A DNA stretch of 64,000 bases from Luzula sylvatica (Eukaryota; Streptophyta; Magnoliopsida; Poales; Juncaceae): NCBI GenBank assembly GCA_946800325.1, contig OX326959.1:32464527-32528526 (forward strand). Reading direction: 5' to 3'. This document shows positions 39,726 through 53,000 of this stretch, piece by piece; the first letter of the stretch is position 1, and each line of letters starts with the position of its first letter. Both the position numbers and the translations under genes were made by a program. Under the pieces are notes generated by a model. The model made no database searches and was not told where the DNA came from. It was given only the letters and a program-made list of their open reading frames with translations.

Positions 39726-42700
39726 TGTATCTTTAACTACATAACTTTTCACCAAATTTCACAAACACTAAGAAAGTTTGTTTTTCGATTCAAAACAAGA
39801 TTTTAACGCTTTGTGGAGTTCAAATAACGTGTTTTGAGATCATTTGTATCGTATCTTTTACTACATAACTTTTCACCAAATTTCACAAACACTAAGAAAG
39901 TTTGTTTTTCGATTCAAAACAAGATTTTAACGCTTTGAGGAGTTCAAATAACGTGTTTTGAGATCATTTGTATTGTATATTTTACTACATAACGTTTCAC
40001 CAAATTTCACAAACACTAAGAAAGTTTGTTTTTCGATTCAAAACAAGATTTTAACGCTTTGTGGAGTTCAAATAACGTGTTTTGAGTTCATTTGTATCGT
40101 ATCTTTTACTACATAACTTTTCACCAAATTTCACAAACACTAAGTAAGTTTGTTTTTCGATTCAAAACAAGATTTTAACGCTTTGAGAAGTTCAAATAAC
40201 GTGTTTTGAGTTCATTTGTATCGTATCTTTTACTACATAATTTTTCACCAAATTTCACAAACACTAAGAAAGTTTGTTTTTCGATTCAAAACAAGATTTT
40301 AACGTTTTGAGGAGTTCAAATAACGTGTTTTGAGATCATTTGTATCGTATCTTTTACTACATAAATTTTCACCAAATTTCACAAACACTAAGAAAGTTTG
40401 TTTTTCGATTCAAAACAAGATTTTAACGCTTTGAGGAGTTCAAATAACGTGTTTTGAGATCATTTGTATCGTATCTTTTACTACATAACTTTTCACCAAA
40501 TTTCACAAACACTAAGAAAGTTTGTTTTTCGATTCAAAACAAGATTTTAACGCTTTGAGGAGTTCAAATAACGTGTTTTGAGATCATTTGTATTGTATAT
40601 TTTACTACATAACGTTTCACCAAATTTCACAAACACTAAGAAAGTTTGTTTTTCGATTCAAAACAAGATTTTAACGCTTTGTGGAGTTCAAATAACGTGT
40701 TTTGAGTTCATTTGTATCGTATCTTTTACTACATAACTTTTCACCAAATTTCACAAACACTAAGTAAGTTTGTTTTTCGATTCAAAACAAGATTTTAACG
40801 CTTTGTGGAGTTCAAATAACGTGTTTTGAGATCATTTGTATCGTATCTTTAACTACATAACTTTTCACCAATTTTCACAAACACTAAGAAAGTTTGTTTT
40901 TCGATTCAAAACAAGATTTTAACGCTTTGTGGAGTTCAAATAACGTGTTTTGAGATCATTTGTATTGTATCTTTAACTACATAACTTTTCACCAAATTTC
41001 ACAAACACTAAGAAAGTTTGTTTTTCGATTCAAAACAAGATTTTAACGCTTTGTGGAGTTCAAATAACGTGTTTTGAGATCATTTGTATCGTATCTTTTA
41101 CTACATAATTTTTCACCAAATTTCACAAACACTAAGTAAGTTTGTTTTTCGATTCAAAACAAGATTTTAACGCTTTGAGAAGTTCAAATAACGTGTTTTG
41201 AGTTCATTTGTATCGTATCTTTTACTACATAATTTTTCACCAAATTTCACAGACACTAAGAAAGTTTGTTTTTCGATTCAAAACAAGATTTTAACGTTTT
41301 GAGGAGTTCAAATAACGTGTTTTGAGATCATTTGTATCGTATCTTTTACTACATAAATTTTCACCAAATTTCACAAACACTAAGAAAGTTTGTTTTTCGA
41401 TTCAAAACAAGATTTTAACGTTTTGAGGAGTTCAAATAACTTGTTTTGAGATCATTTGAATCGTATCTTTAACTACATAACTTTTTACCAAATTTCACAA
41501 ACACTAAGAAAGTTTGTTTTTCGATTCAAAACCAGATTTTAACGCTTTGATGAGTTCAAATAACGTGTTTTGAGATCATTTGTATCCTATCTTTTACTAC
41601 ATAACTTTTCACCAAATTTCACAAACACTAAGAAAGTTTGTTTTTCGATTCAAAACAAGATTTGAACACTTCGAGGAGTTCAAATAACGTATTTTGAGAT
41701 CATTTGTATCGTATCTTTTACTACATAACTTTTCACCAAATTTCACAAACACTAAGAAAGTTTGTTTTTCGATTCAAAACAAGATTTTAACGCTTTGTGG
41801 AGTTCAAATAACGTGTTTTGAGATCATTTGTATCGTATCTTTAACTACATAACTTTTCACCAATTTTCACAAACACTAAGAAAGTTTGTTTTTCGATTCA
41901 AAACAAGATTTTAACGCTTTGTGGAGTTCAAATAACGTGTTTTGAGATCATTTGTATCGTATCTTTAACTACATAACTTTTAACCAAATTTCACAAAAAC
42001 TAAGAAAGTTTGTTTTTCGATTCAAAACAAGATTTTAACGCTTTGAGGAGTTCAAATAACGTGTTTTGAGATCATTTGTATCGTATCTTTTACTACATAA
42101 CTTTTCACCAAATTTCACAAACACTAAGAAAGTTTGTTTTTCGATTCAAAACAAGATTTTAACGCTTTGAGGAGTTCAAATAACGTGTTTTGAGATCATT
42201 TGTATTGTATATTTTACTACATAACGTTTCACCAAATTTCACAAACACTAAGAAAGTTTGTTTTTCGATTCAAAACAAGATTTTAACGCTTTGTGGAGTT
42301 CAAATAACGTGTTTTGAGTTCATTTGTATCGTATCTTTTACTACATAACTTTTCACCAAATTTCACAAACACTAAGTAAGTTTGTTTTTCGATTCAAAAC
42401 AAGATTTTAACGCTTTGAGAAGTTCAAATAACGTGTTTTGAGTTCATTTGTATCGTATCTTTTACTACATAATTTTTCACCAAATTTCACAAACACTAAG
42501 AAAGTTTGTTTTTCGATTCAAAACAAGATTTTAACGTTTTGAGGAGTTCAAATAACGTGTTTTGAGATCATTTGTATCGTATCTTTTACTACATAAATTT
42601 TCACCAAATTTCACAAACACTAAGAAAGTTTGTTTTTCGATTCAAAACAAGATTTTAACGTTTTGAGGAGTTCAAATAACTTGTTTTGAGATCATTTGAA

Positions 42701-44119
42701 TCGTATCTTTAACTACATAACTTTTTACCAAATTTCACAAACACTATGAAAGTTTGTTTTTCGATTCAAAACAAGATTTTAACGCTTTGAGGAGTTCAAA
42801 TAACGTGTTTTGAGATCATTTGTATTGTATATTTTACTACATAACGTTTCACCAAATTTCACAAACACTAAGAAAGTTTGTTTTTCGATTCAAAACAAGA
42901 TTTTAACGCTTTGTGGAGTTCAAATAACGTATTTTGAGATCATTTGTATCGTATCTTTTACTACATAACTTTTCACCAAATTTCACAAACACTAAGAAAG
43001 TTTGTTTTTCGATTCAAAACAAGATTTTAACGCTTTGTGGAGTTCAAATAACGTGTTTTGAGATCATTTGTATCGTATCTTTAACTACATAACTTTTCAC
43101 CAATTTTCACAAACACTAAGAAAGTTTGTTTTTCGATTCAAAACAAGATTTTAACGCTTTGTGGAGTTCAAATAACGTGTTTTGAGATCATTTGTATTGT
43201 ATCTTTAACTACATAACTTTTCACCAAATTTCACAAACACTAAGAAAGTTTGTTTTTCGATTCAAAACAAGATTTTAACGCTTTGTGGAGTTCAAATAAC
43301 GTGTTTTGAGATCATTTGTATCGTATCTTTAACTACATAACTTTTAACCAAATTTCACAAACACTAAGAAAGTTTGTTTTTCGATTCAAAACAAGATTTT
43401 AACGCTTTGAGGAGTTCAAATAACGTGTTTTGAGATCATTTGTATCGTATCTTTTACTACATAACTTTTCACCAAATTTCACAAACACTAAGAAAGTTTG
43501 TTTTTCGATTCAAAACAAGATTTTAACGCTTTGAGGAGTTCAAATAACGTGTTTTGAGATCATTTGTATTGTATATTTTACTACATAACGTTTCACCAAA
43601 TTTCACAAACACTAAGAAAGTTTGTTTTTCGATTCAAAACAAGATTTTAACGCTTTGTGGAGTTCAAATAACGTGTTTTGAGTTCATTTGTATCGTATCT
43701 TTTACTACATAACTTTTCACCAAATTTCACAAACACTAAGTAAGTTTGTTTTTCGATTCAAAACAAGATTTTAACGCTTTGAGAAGTTCAAATAACGTGT
43801 TTTGAGTTCATTTGTATCGTATCTTTTACTACATAATTTTTCACCAAATTTCACAAACACTAAGAAAGTTTGTTTTTCGATTCAAAACAAGATTTTAACG
43901 TTTTGAGGAGTTCAAATAACGTGTTTTGAGATCATTTGTATCGTATCTTTTACTACATAAATTTTCACCAAATTTCACAAACACTAAGAAAGTTTGTTTT
44001 TCGATTCAAAACAAGATTTTAACGTTTTGAGGAGTTCAAATAACTTGTTTTGAGATCATTTGAATCGTATCTTTAACTACATAACTTTTTACCAAATTTC
44101 ACAAACACTAAGAAAGTTT
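39726..44119. repeat. Mosaic block between long duplications
   Basis: About 35 units reuse the familiar runs: B, A, A (TATATTTT), B (GAGTTC), D, E, E (AACTTG), C18, F, B (CCAATTTTC). The C18 unit appears only once, at 41533. At 42756 the expected C18 unit is replaced by A with TATATTTT straight after E, another change of cassette order. Private changes include CACAGACAC near 41252, AAAAACTAAG near 41998 and CACTATGAAAG near 42747. Nothing other than satellite is present. Confidence 0.75.
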
Positions 44120-47100
44120 GTTTTTCGATTCAAAACAAGATTTTAACGCTTTGATGAGTTCAAATAACGTGTTTTGAGATCATTTGTATCCTATCTTTTA
44201 CTACATCACTTTTCACCAAATTTCACAAACACTAAGAAAGTTTGTTTTTCGATTCAAAACAAGATTTGAACACTTCGAGGAGTTCAAATAACGTATTTTG
44301 AGATCATTTGTATCGTATCTTTTACTACATAACTTTTCACCAAATTTCACAAACACTAAGAAAGTTTGTTTTTCGATTCAAAACAAGATTTTAACGCTTT
44401 GTGGAGTTCAAATAACGTGTTTTGAGATCATTTGTATCGTATCTTTAACTACATAACTTTTCACCAATTTTCACAAACACTAAGAAAGTTTGTTTTTCGA
44501 TTCAAAACAAGATTTTAACGCTTTGTGGAGTTCAAATAACGGGTTTTGAGATCATTTGTATCGTATCTTTAACTACATAACTTTTCACCAAATTTCACAA
44601 ACACTAAGAAAGTTTGTTTTTCGATTCAAAACAAGATTTTAACGCTTTGATGAGTTCAAATAACGTGTTTTGAGATCATTTGTATCGTATCTTTAACTAC
44701 ATAACTTTTAACCAAATTTCACAAACACTAAGAAAGTTTGTTTTTCGATTCAAAACAAGATTTTAACGCTTTGAGGAGTTCAAATAACGTGTTTTGAGAT
44801 CATTTGTATCGTATCTTTTACTACATAACTTTTCACCAAATTTCACAAACACTAAGAAAGTTTGTTTTTCGATTCAAAACAAGATTTTAACGCTTTGAGG
44901 AGTTCAAATAACGTGTTTTGAGATCATTTGTATTGTATATTTTACTACATAACGTTTCACCAAATTTCACAAACACTAAGAAAGTTTGTTTTTCGATTCA
45001 AAACAAGATTTTAACGCTTTGTGGAGTTCAAATAACGTGTTTTGAGTTCATTTGTATCGTATCTTTTACTACATAACTTTTCACCAAATTTCACAAACAC
45101 TAAGTAAGTTTGTTTTTCGATTCAAAACAAGATTTTAACGCTTTGAGAAGTTCAAATAACGTGTTTTGAGATCATTTGTATCGTATCTTTTACTACTTAA
45201 CTTTTCACCAAATTTCACAAACACTAAGAATGTTTGTTTTTCGATTCAAAACAAGATTTTAACGCTTTGAGGAGTTCAAATAACGTGTTTTGAGATCATT
45301 TGTATCGTATCTTTTACTACATAACTTTTCACCAAATTTCACAAACACTAAGAAAGTTTGTTTTTCGATTCAAAACAAGATTTTAACGCTTTGTGGAGTT
45401 CAAATAACGTGTTTTGAGATCATTTGTATCGTATCTTTAACTACATAACTTTTCACCAAATTTCACAAACACTAAGAAAGTTTGTTTTTCGATTCAAAAC
45501 AAGATTTTAACGCTTTGAGGAGTTCAAATAACGTGTTTTGAGATCATTTGTATCGTATCTTTTACTACATAACTTTTCACCAAATTTCACAAACACTAAG
45601 AAAGTTTGTTTTTCGATTCAAAACAAGATTTTAACGCTTTGTGGAGTTCAAATAACGTGTTTTGAGATCATTTGTATCGTATCTTTAACTACATAACTTT
45701 TCACCAAATTTCACAAACACTAAGAAAGTTTGTTTTTCGATTCAAAACAAGATTTTAACGCTTTGTGGAGTTCAAATAACGTGTTTTGAGATCATTTGTA
45801 TCGTATCTTTAACTACATAACTTTTAACCAAATTTCACAAACACTAAGAAAGTTTGTTTTTCGATTCAAAACAAGATTTTAACGCTTTGTGGAGTTCAAA
45901 TAACGTGTTTTGAGATCATTTGTATCGTATCTTTTACGACATAACTTTTCACCAAATTTCACAAACACTAAGAAAGTTTGTTTTTCGATTCAAAACAAGA
46001 TTTTAACGCTTTGTGGAGTTCAAATAACGTGTTTTGAGATCATTTGTATCGTATCTTTAACTACATAACTTTTCACCAAATTTCACAAACACTAAGAAAG
46101 TTTGTTTTTCGATTCAAAACAAGATTTTAACGCTTTGTGGAGTTCAAATAACGTGTTTTGAGATCATTTGTATCGTATCTTTAACTACATAACTTTTCAC
46201 CAAATTTCACAAACACTAAGAAAGTTTGTTTTTCGATTCAAAACAAGATTTTAACGCTTTGATGAGTTCAAATAACGTGTTTTGAGATCATTTGTATCGT
46301 ATCTTTTACTACATAATTTTTCACCAAATTTCACAAACACTAAGTAAGTTTGTTTTTCGATTCAAAACAAGATTTTAACGCTTTGAGAAGTTCAAATAAC
46401 GTGTTTTGAGTTCATTTGTATCGTATCTTTTACTACATAATTTTTCACCAAATTTCACAAACACTAAGAAAGTTTGTTTTTCGATTCAAAACAAGATTTT
46501 AACGTTTTGAGGAGTTCAAATAACGTGTTTTGAGATCATTTGTATCGTATCTTTTACTACATAAATTTTCACCAAATTTCACAAACACTAAGAAAGTTTG
46601 TTTTTCGATTCAAAACAAGATTTTAACGCTTTGAGGAGTTCAAATAACGTGTTTTGAGATCATTTGTATTGTATATTTTACTACATAACGTTTCACCAAA
46701 TTTCACAAACACTAAGAAAGTTTGTTTTTCGATTCAAAACAAGATTTTAACGCTTTGTGGAGTTCAAATAACGTGTTTTGAGTTCATTTGTATCGTATCT
46801 TTTACTACATAACTTTTCACCAAATTTCACAAACACTAAGTAAGTTTGTTTTTCGATTCAAAACAAGATTTTAACGCTTTGAGAAGTTCAAATAACGTGT
46901 TTTGAGTTCATTTGTATCGTATCTTTTACTACATAATTTTTCACCAAATTTCACAAACACTAAGAAAGTTTGTTTTTCGATTCAAAACAAGATTTTAACG
47001 TTTTGAGGAGTTCAAATAACGTGTTTTGAGATCATTTGTATCGTATCTTTTACTACATAAATTTTCACCAAATTTCACAAACACTAAGAAAGTTTGTTTT

Positions 47101-49699
47101 TCGATTCAAAACAAGATTTTAACGTTTTGAGGAGTTCAAATAACTTGTTTTGAGATCATTTGAATCGTATCTTTAACTACATAACTTTTTACCAAATTTC
47201 ACAAACACTAAGAAAGTTTGTTTTTCGATTCAAAACAAGATTTTAACGCTTTGATGAGTTCAAATAACGTGTTTTGAGATCATTTGTATCCTATCTATTA
47301 CTACATAACTTTTCACCAAATTTCACAAACACTAAGAAAGTTTGTTTTTCGATTCAAAACAAGATTTGAACACTTCGAGGAGTTCAAATAACGTATTTTG
47401 AGATCATTTGTATCGTATCTTTTACTACATAACTTTTCACCAAATTTCACAAACACTAAGAAAGTTTGTTTTTCGATTCAAAACAAGATTTTAACGCTTT
47501 GTGGAGTTCAAATAACGTGTTTTGAGATCATTTGTATCGTATCTTTAACTACATAACTTTTCACCAATTTTCACAAACACTAAGAAAGTTTGTTTTTCGA
47601 TTCAAAACAAGATTTTAACGCTTTGTGGAGTTCAAATAACGTGTTTTGAGATCATTTGTATTGTATCTTTAACTACATAACTTTTCACCAAATTTCACAA
47701 ACACTAAGAAAGTTTGTTTTTCGATTCAAAACAAGATTTTAACGCTTTGTGGAGTTCAAATAACGTGTTTTGAGATCATTTGTATCGTATCTTTAACTAC
47801 ATAACTTTTAACCAAATTTCACAAACACTAAGAAAGTTTGTTTTTCGATTCAAAACAAGATTTTAACGCTTTGAGGAGTTCAAATAACGTGTTTTGAGAT
47901 CATTTGTATCGTATCTTTTACTACATAACTTTTCACCAAATTTCACAAACACTAAGAAAGTTTGTTTTTCGATTCAAAACAAGATTTTAACGCTTTGAGG
48001 AGTTCAAATAACGTGTTTTGAGATCAATTGTATTGTATATTTTACTACATAACGTTTCACCAAATTTCACAAACACTAAGAAAGTTTGTTTTTCGATTCA
48101 AAACAAGATTTTAACGCTTTGTGGAGTTCAAATAACGTGTTTTGAGTTCATTTGTATCGTATCTTTTACTACATAACTTTTCACCAAATTTCACAAACAC
48201 TAAGTAAGTTTATTTTTCGATTCAAAAGAAGATTTTAACGCTTTGAGAAGTTCAAATAACGTGTTTTGAGATCATTTGTATCGTATCTTTTACTACTTAA
48301 CTTTTCACCAAATTTCACAAACACTAAGAATGTTTGTTTTTCGATTCAAAACAAGATTTTAACGCTTTGAGGAGTTCAAATAACGTGTTTTGAGATCATT
48401 TGTATCGTATCTTTTACTACATAACTTTTCACCAAATTTCACAAACACTAAGAAAGTTTGTTTTTCGATTCAAAACAAGATTTTAACGCTTTGTGGAGTT
48501 CAAATAACGTGTTTTGAGATCATTTGTATCGTATCTTTAACTACATAACTTTTCACCAAATTTCACAAACACTAAGAAAGTTTGTTTTTCGATTCAAAAC
48601 AAGATTTTAACGCTTTCAGGAGTTCAAATAACGTGTTTTGAGATCATTTGTATCGTATCTTTTACTACATAACTTTTCACCAAATATCACAAACACTAAG
48701 AAAGTTTGTTTTTCGATTCAAAACAAGATTTTAACGCTTTGTGGAGTTCAAATAACGTGTTTTGAGATCATTTGTATCGTATCTTTAACTACATAACTTT
48801 TCACCAAATTTCACAAACACTAAGAAAGTTTGTTTTTCGATTCAAAACAAGATTTTAACGCTTTGTGGAGTTCAAATAACGTGTTTTGAGATCATTTGTA
48901 TCGTATCTTTAACTACATAACTTTTAACCAAATTTCACAAACACTAAGAAAGTTTGTTTTTCGATTCAAAACAAGATTTTAACGCTTTGTGGAGTTCAAA
49001 TAACGTGTTTTGAGATCATTTGTATCGTATCTTTTACTACATAACTTTTCACCAAATTTCACAAACACTAAGAAAGTTTGTTTTTCGATTCAAAACAAGA
49101 TTTTAACGCTTTGTGGAGTTCAAATAACGTGTTTTGAGATCATTTGTATCGTATCTTTAACTACATAACTTTTCACCAAATTTCACAAACACTAAGAAAG
49201 TTTGTTTTTCGATTCAAAACAAGATTTTAACGCTTTGTGGAGTTCAAATAACGTGTTTTGAGATCATTTGTATCGTATCTTTAACTACATAACTTTTCAC
49301 CAAATTTCACAAACACTAAGAAAGTTTGTTTTTCGATTCAAAACAAGATTTTAACGCTTTGTGGAGTTCAAATAACGTGTTTTGAGATCATTTGTATCGT
49401 ATCTTTTACTACATAATTTTTCACCAAATTTCACAAACACTAAGTAAGTTTGTTTTTCGATTCAAAACAAGATTTTAACGCTTTGAGAAGTTCAAATAAC
49501 GTGTTTTGAGTTCATTTGTATCGTATCTTTTACTACATAACTTTTCACCAAATTTCACAAACACTAAGAAAGTTTGTTTTTCGATTCAAAACAAGATTTT
49601 AACGTTTTGAGGAGTTCAAATAACGTGTTTTGAGATCATTTGTATCGTATCTTTTACTACATAAATTTTCACCAAATTTCACAAACACTAAGTAAGTTT
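44120..49699. repeat. 25-monomer higher-order repeat (3,100 bp), about 1.8 copies
   Basis: Copy 1 is 44120-47219. Copy 2 runs from 47220 for about 20 units. Both start with a C unit that has CCTATC but not C18, then F, B (CCAATTTTC), B, a unit with TTTTAACC, A, A (TATATTTT), B (GAGTTC), D (CTTAAC), A, B. The two C units lie exactly 3,100 bp apart. Copy 2 differs by GATCAATTG, TTTATTTTTCG, AAAGAAG, a TTTCAGG unit at 48617 and a B front in place of C at 49328. Collinearity ends at 49700, where D with GTAACTTTT replaces A with TATATTTT. Confidence 0.8.
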
Positions 49700-50071
49700 G
49701 TTTTTCGATTCAAAACAAGATTTTAACGCTTTGAGAAGTTCAAATAACGTGTTTTGAGATCATTTGTATCGTAACTTTTACTACTTAACTTTTCACCAAA
49801 TTTCACAAACACTAAGAATGTTTGTTTTTCGATTCAAAACAAGATTTTAACGCTTTGAGGAGTTCAAATAACGTGTTTTGAGATCATTTGTATCGTATCT
49901 TTTACTACATAACTTTTCACCAAATTTCACAAACACCAAGAAAGTTTGTTTTTCGATTCAAAACAAGATTTTAACGCTTTGTGGAGTTCAAATAACGTGT
50001 TTTGAGATCATTTGTATCGTATCTTTAACTACATAACTTTTCACCAAATTTCACAAACACTAAGAAAGTTT
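49700..50071. repeat. Three-monomer linker before the 56-monomer repeat
   Basis: Units are D (GTAACTTTT, CTTAAC), A (ACCAAG) and B (TTAAC). This D-A-B run also stands before C units at 15.0-15.3, 27.8-28.1 and 34.9-35.3 kb. The equivalent place 6,944 bp downstream has D and A units without GTAACTTTT and ACCAAG, which fixes the left edge of the 56-monomer repeat near base 50072. Confidence 0.75.
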
Positions 50072-53000
50072 GTTTTTCGATTCAAAACAAGATTTTAACG
50101 CTTTGATGAGTTCAAATAACGTGTTTTGAGATCATTTGTATCGTATCTTTTACTACATAATTTTTCACCAAATTTCACAAACACTAAGTAAGTTTGTTTT
50201 TCGATTCAAAACAAGATTTTAACGCTTTGAGAAGTTCAAATAACGTGTTTTGAGTTCATTTGTATCGTATCTTTTACTACATAATTTTTCACCAAATTTC
50301 ACAAACACTAAGAAAGTTTGTTTTTCGATTCAAAACAAGATTTTAACGTTTTGAGGAGTTCAAATAACGTGTTTTGAGATCATTTGTATCGTATCTTTTA
50401 CTACATAAATTTTCACCAAATTTCACAAACACTAAGAAAGTTTGTTTTTCGATTCAAAACAAGATTTTAACGTTTTGAGGAGTTCAAATAACTTGTTTTG
50501 AGATCATTTGAATCGTATCTTTAACTACATAACTTTTTACCAAATTTCACAAACACTAAGAAAGTTTGTTTTTCGATTCAAAACCAGATTTTAACGCTTT
50601 GATGAGTTCAAATAACGTGTTTTGAGATCATTTGTATCCTATCTTTTACTACATAACTTTTCACCAAATTTCACAAACACTAAGAAAGTTTGTTTTTCGA
50701 TTCAAAACAAGATTTGAACACTTCGAGGAGTTCAAATAACGTATTTTGAGATCATTTGTATCGTATCTTTTACTACATAACTTTTCACCAAATTTCACAA
50801 ACACTAAGAAAGTTTGTTTTTCGATTCAAAACAAGATTTTAACGCTTTGTGGAGTTCAAATAACGTGTTTTGAGATCATTTGTATCGTATCTTTAACTAC
50901 ATAACTTTTCACCAATTTTCACAAACACTAAGAAAGTTTGTTTTTCGATTCAAAACAAGATTTTAACGCTTTGTGGAGTTCAAATAACGTGTTTTGAGAT
51001 CATTTGTATCGTATCTTTAACTACATAACTTTTCACCAAATTTCACAAACACTAAGAAAGTTTGTTTTTCGATTCAAAACAAGATTTTAACGCTTTGTGG
51101 AGTTCAAATAACGTGTTTTGAGATCATTTGTATCGTATCTTTAACTACATAACTTTTCACCAAATTTCACAAACACTAAGAAAGTATGTTTTTCGATTCA
51201 AAACAAGATTTTAACGCTTTGATGAGTTCAAATAACGTGTTTTGAGATTATTTGTATCGTATCTTTTACTACATAATTTTTCACCAAATTTCACAAACAC
51301 TAAGTAAGTTTGTTTTTCGATTCAAAACAAGATTTTAACGCTTTGAGAAGTTCAAATAACGTGTTTTGAGTTCATTTGTATCGTATCTTTTACTACATAA
51401 CTTTTCACCAAATTTCACAAACACTAAGAAAGTTTGTTTTTCGATTCAAAACAAGATTTTAACGTTTTGAGGAGTTCAAATAACGTGTTTTGAGATCATT
51501 TGTATCGTATCTTTTACTACATAAATTTTCACCAAATTTCACAAACACTAAGTAAGTTTGTTTTTCGATTCAAAACAAGATTTTAACGCTTTGAGAAGTT
51601 CAAATAACGTGTTTTGAGATCATTTGTATCGTAACTTTTACTACTTAACTTTTCACCAAATTTCACAAACACTAAGAATGTTTGTTTTTCGATTCAAAAC
51701 AAGATTTTAACGCTTTGAGGAGTTCAAATAACGTGTTTTGAGATCGTTTGTATCGTATCTTTTACTACATAACTTTTCACCAAATTTCACAAACACCAAG
51801 AAAGTTTGTTTTTCGATTCAAAACAAGATTTTAACGCTTTGTGGAGTTCAAATAACGTGTTTTGAGATCATTTGTATCGTATCTTTAACTACATAACTTT
51901 TCACCAAATTTCACAAACACTAAGAAAGTTTGTTTTTCGATTCAAAACAAGATTTTAACGCTTTGTGGAGTTCAAATAACGTGTTTTGAGATCATTTGTA
52001 TCGTATCTTTAACTACATAACTTTTCACCAAATTTCACAAACACTAAGAAAGTTTGTTTTTCGATTCAAAACAAGATTTTAACGCTTTGTGGAGTTCAAA
52101 TAACGTGTTTTGAGATCATTTGTATCGTATCTTTAACTACATAACTTTTAACCAAATTTCACAAACACTAAGAAAGTTTGTTTTTCGATTCAAAACAAGA
52201 TTTTAACGCTTTGTGGAGTTCAAATAACGTGTTTTGAGATCATTTGTATCGTATCTTTTACTACATAACTTTTCACCAAATTTCACAAACACTAAGAAAG
52301 TTTGTTTTTCGATTCAAAACAAGATTTTAACGCTTTGTGGAGTTCAAATAACGTGTTTTGAGTTCATTTGTATCGTATCTTTTACTACATAACTTTTCAC
52401 CAAATTTCACAAACACTAAGTAAGTTTGTTTTTCGATTCAAAACAAGATTTTAACGCTTTGAGAAGTTCAAATAACGTGTTTTGAGATCATTTGTATCGT
52501 ATCTTTTACTACTTAACTTTTCACCAAATTTCACAAACACTAAGAATGTTTGTTTTTCGATTCAAAACAAGATTTTAACGCTTTGAGGAGTTCAAATAAC
52601 GTGTTTTGAGATCATTTGTATCGTATCTTTTACTACATAACTTTTCACCAAATTTCACAAACACTAAGAAAGTTTGTTTTTCGATTCAAAACAAGATTTT
52701 AACGCTTTGTGGAGTTCAAATAACGTGTTTTGAGATCATTTGTATCGTATCTTTAACTACATAACTTTTCACCAAATTTCACAAACACTAAGAAAGTTTG
52801 TTTTTCGATTCAAAACAAGATTTTAACGCTTTGAGGAGTTCAAATAACGTGTTTTGAGATCATTTGTATCGTATCTTTTACTACATAACTTTTCACCAAA
52901 TTTCACAAACACTAAGAAAGTTTGTTTTTCGATTCAAAACAAGATTTTAACGCTTTGTGGAGTTCAAATAACGTGTTTTGAGATCATTTGTATCGTATCT

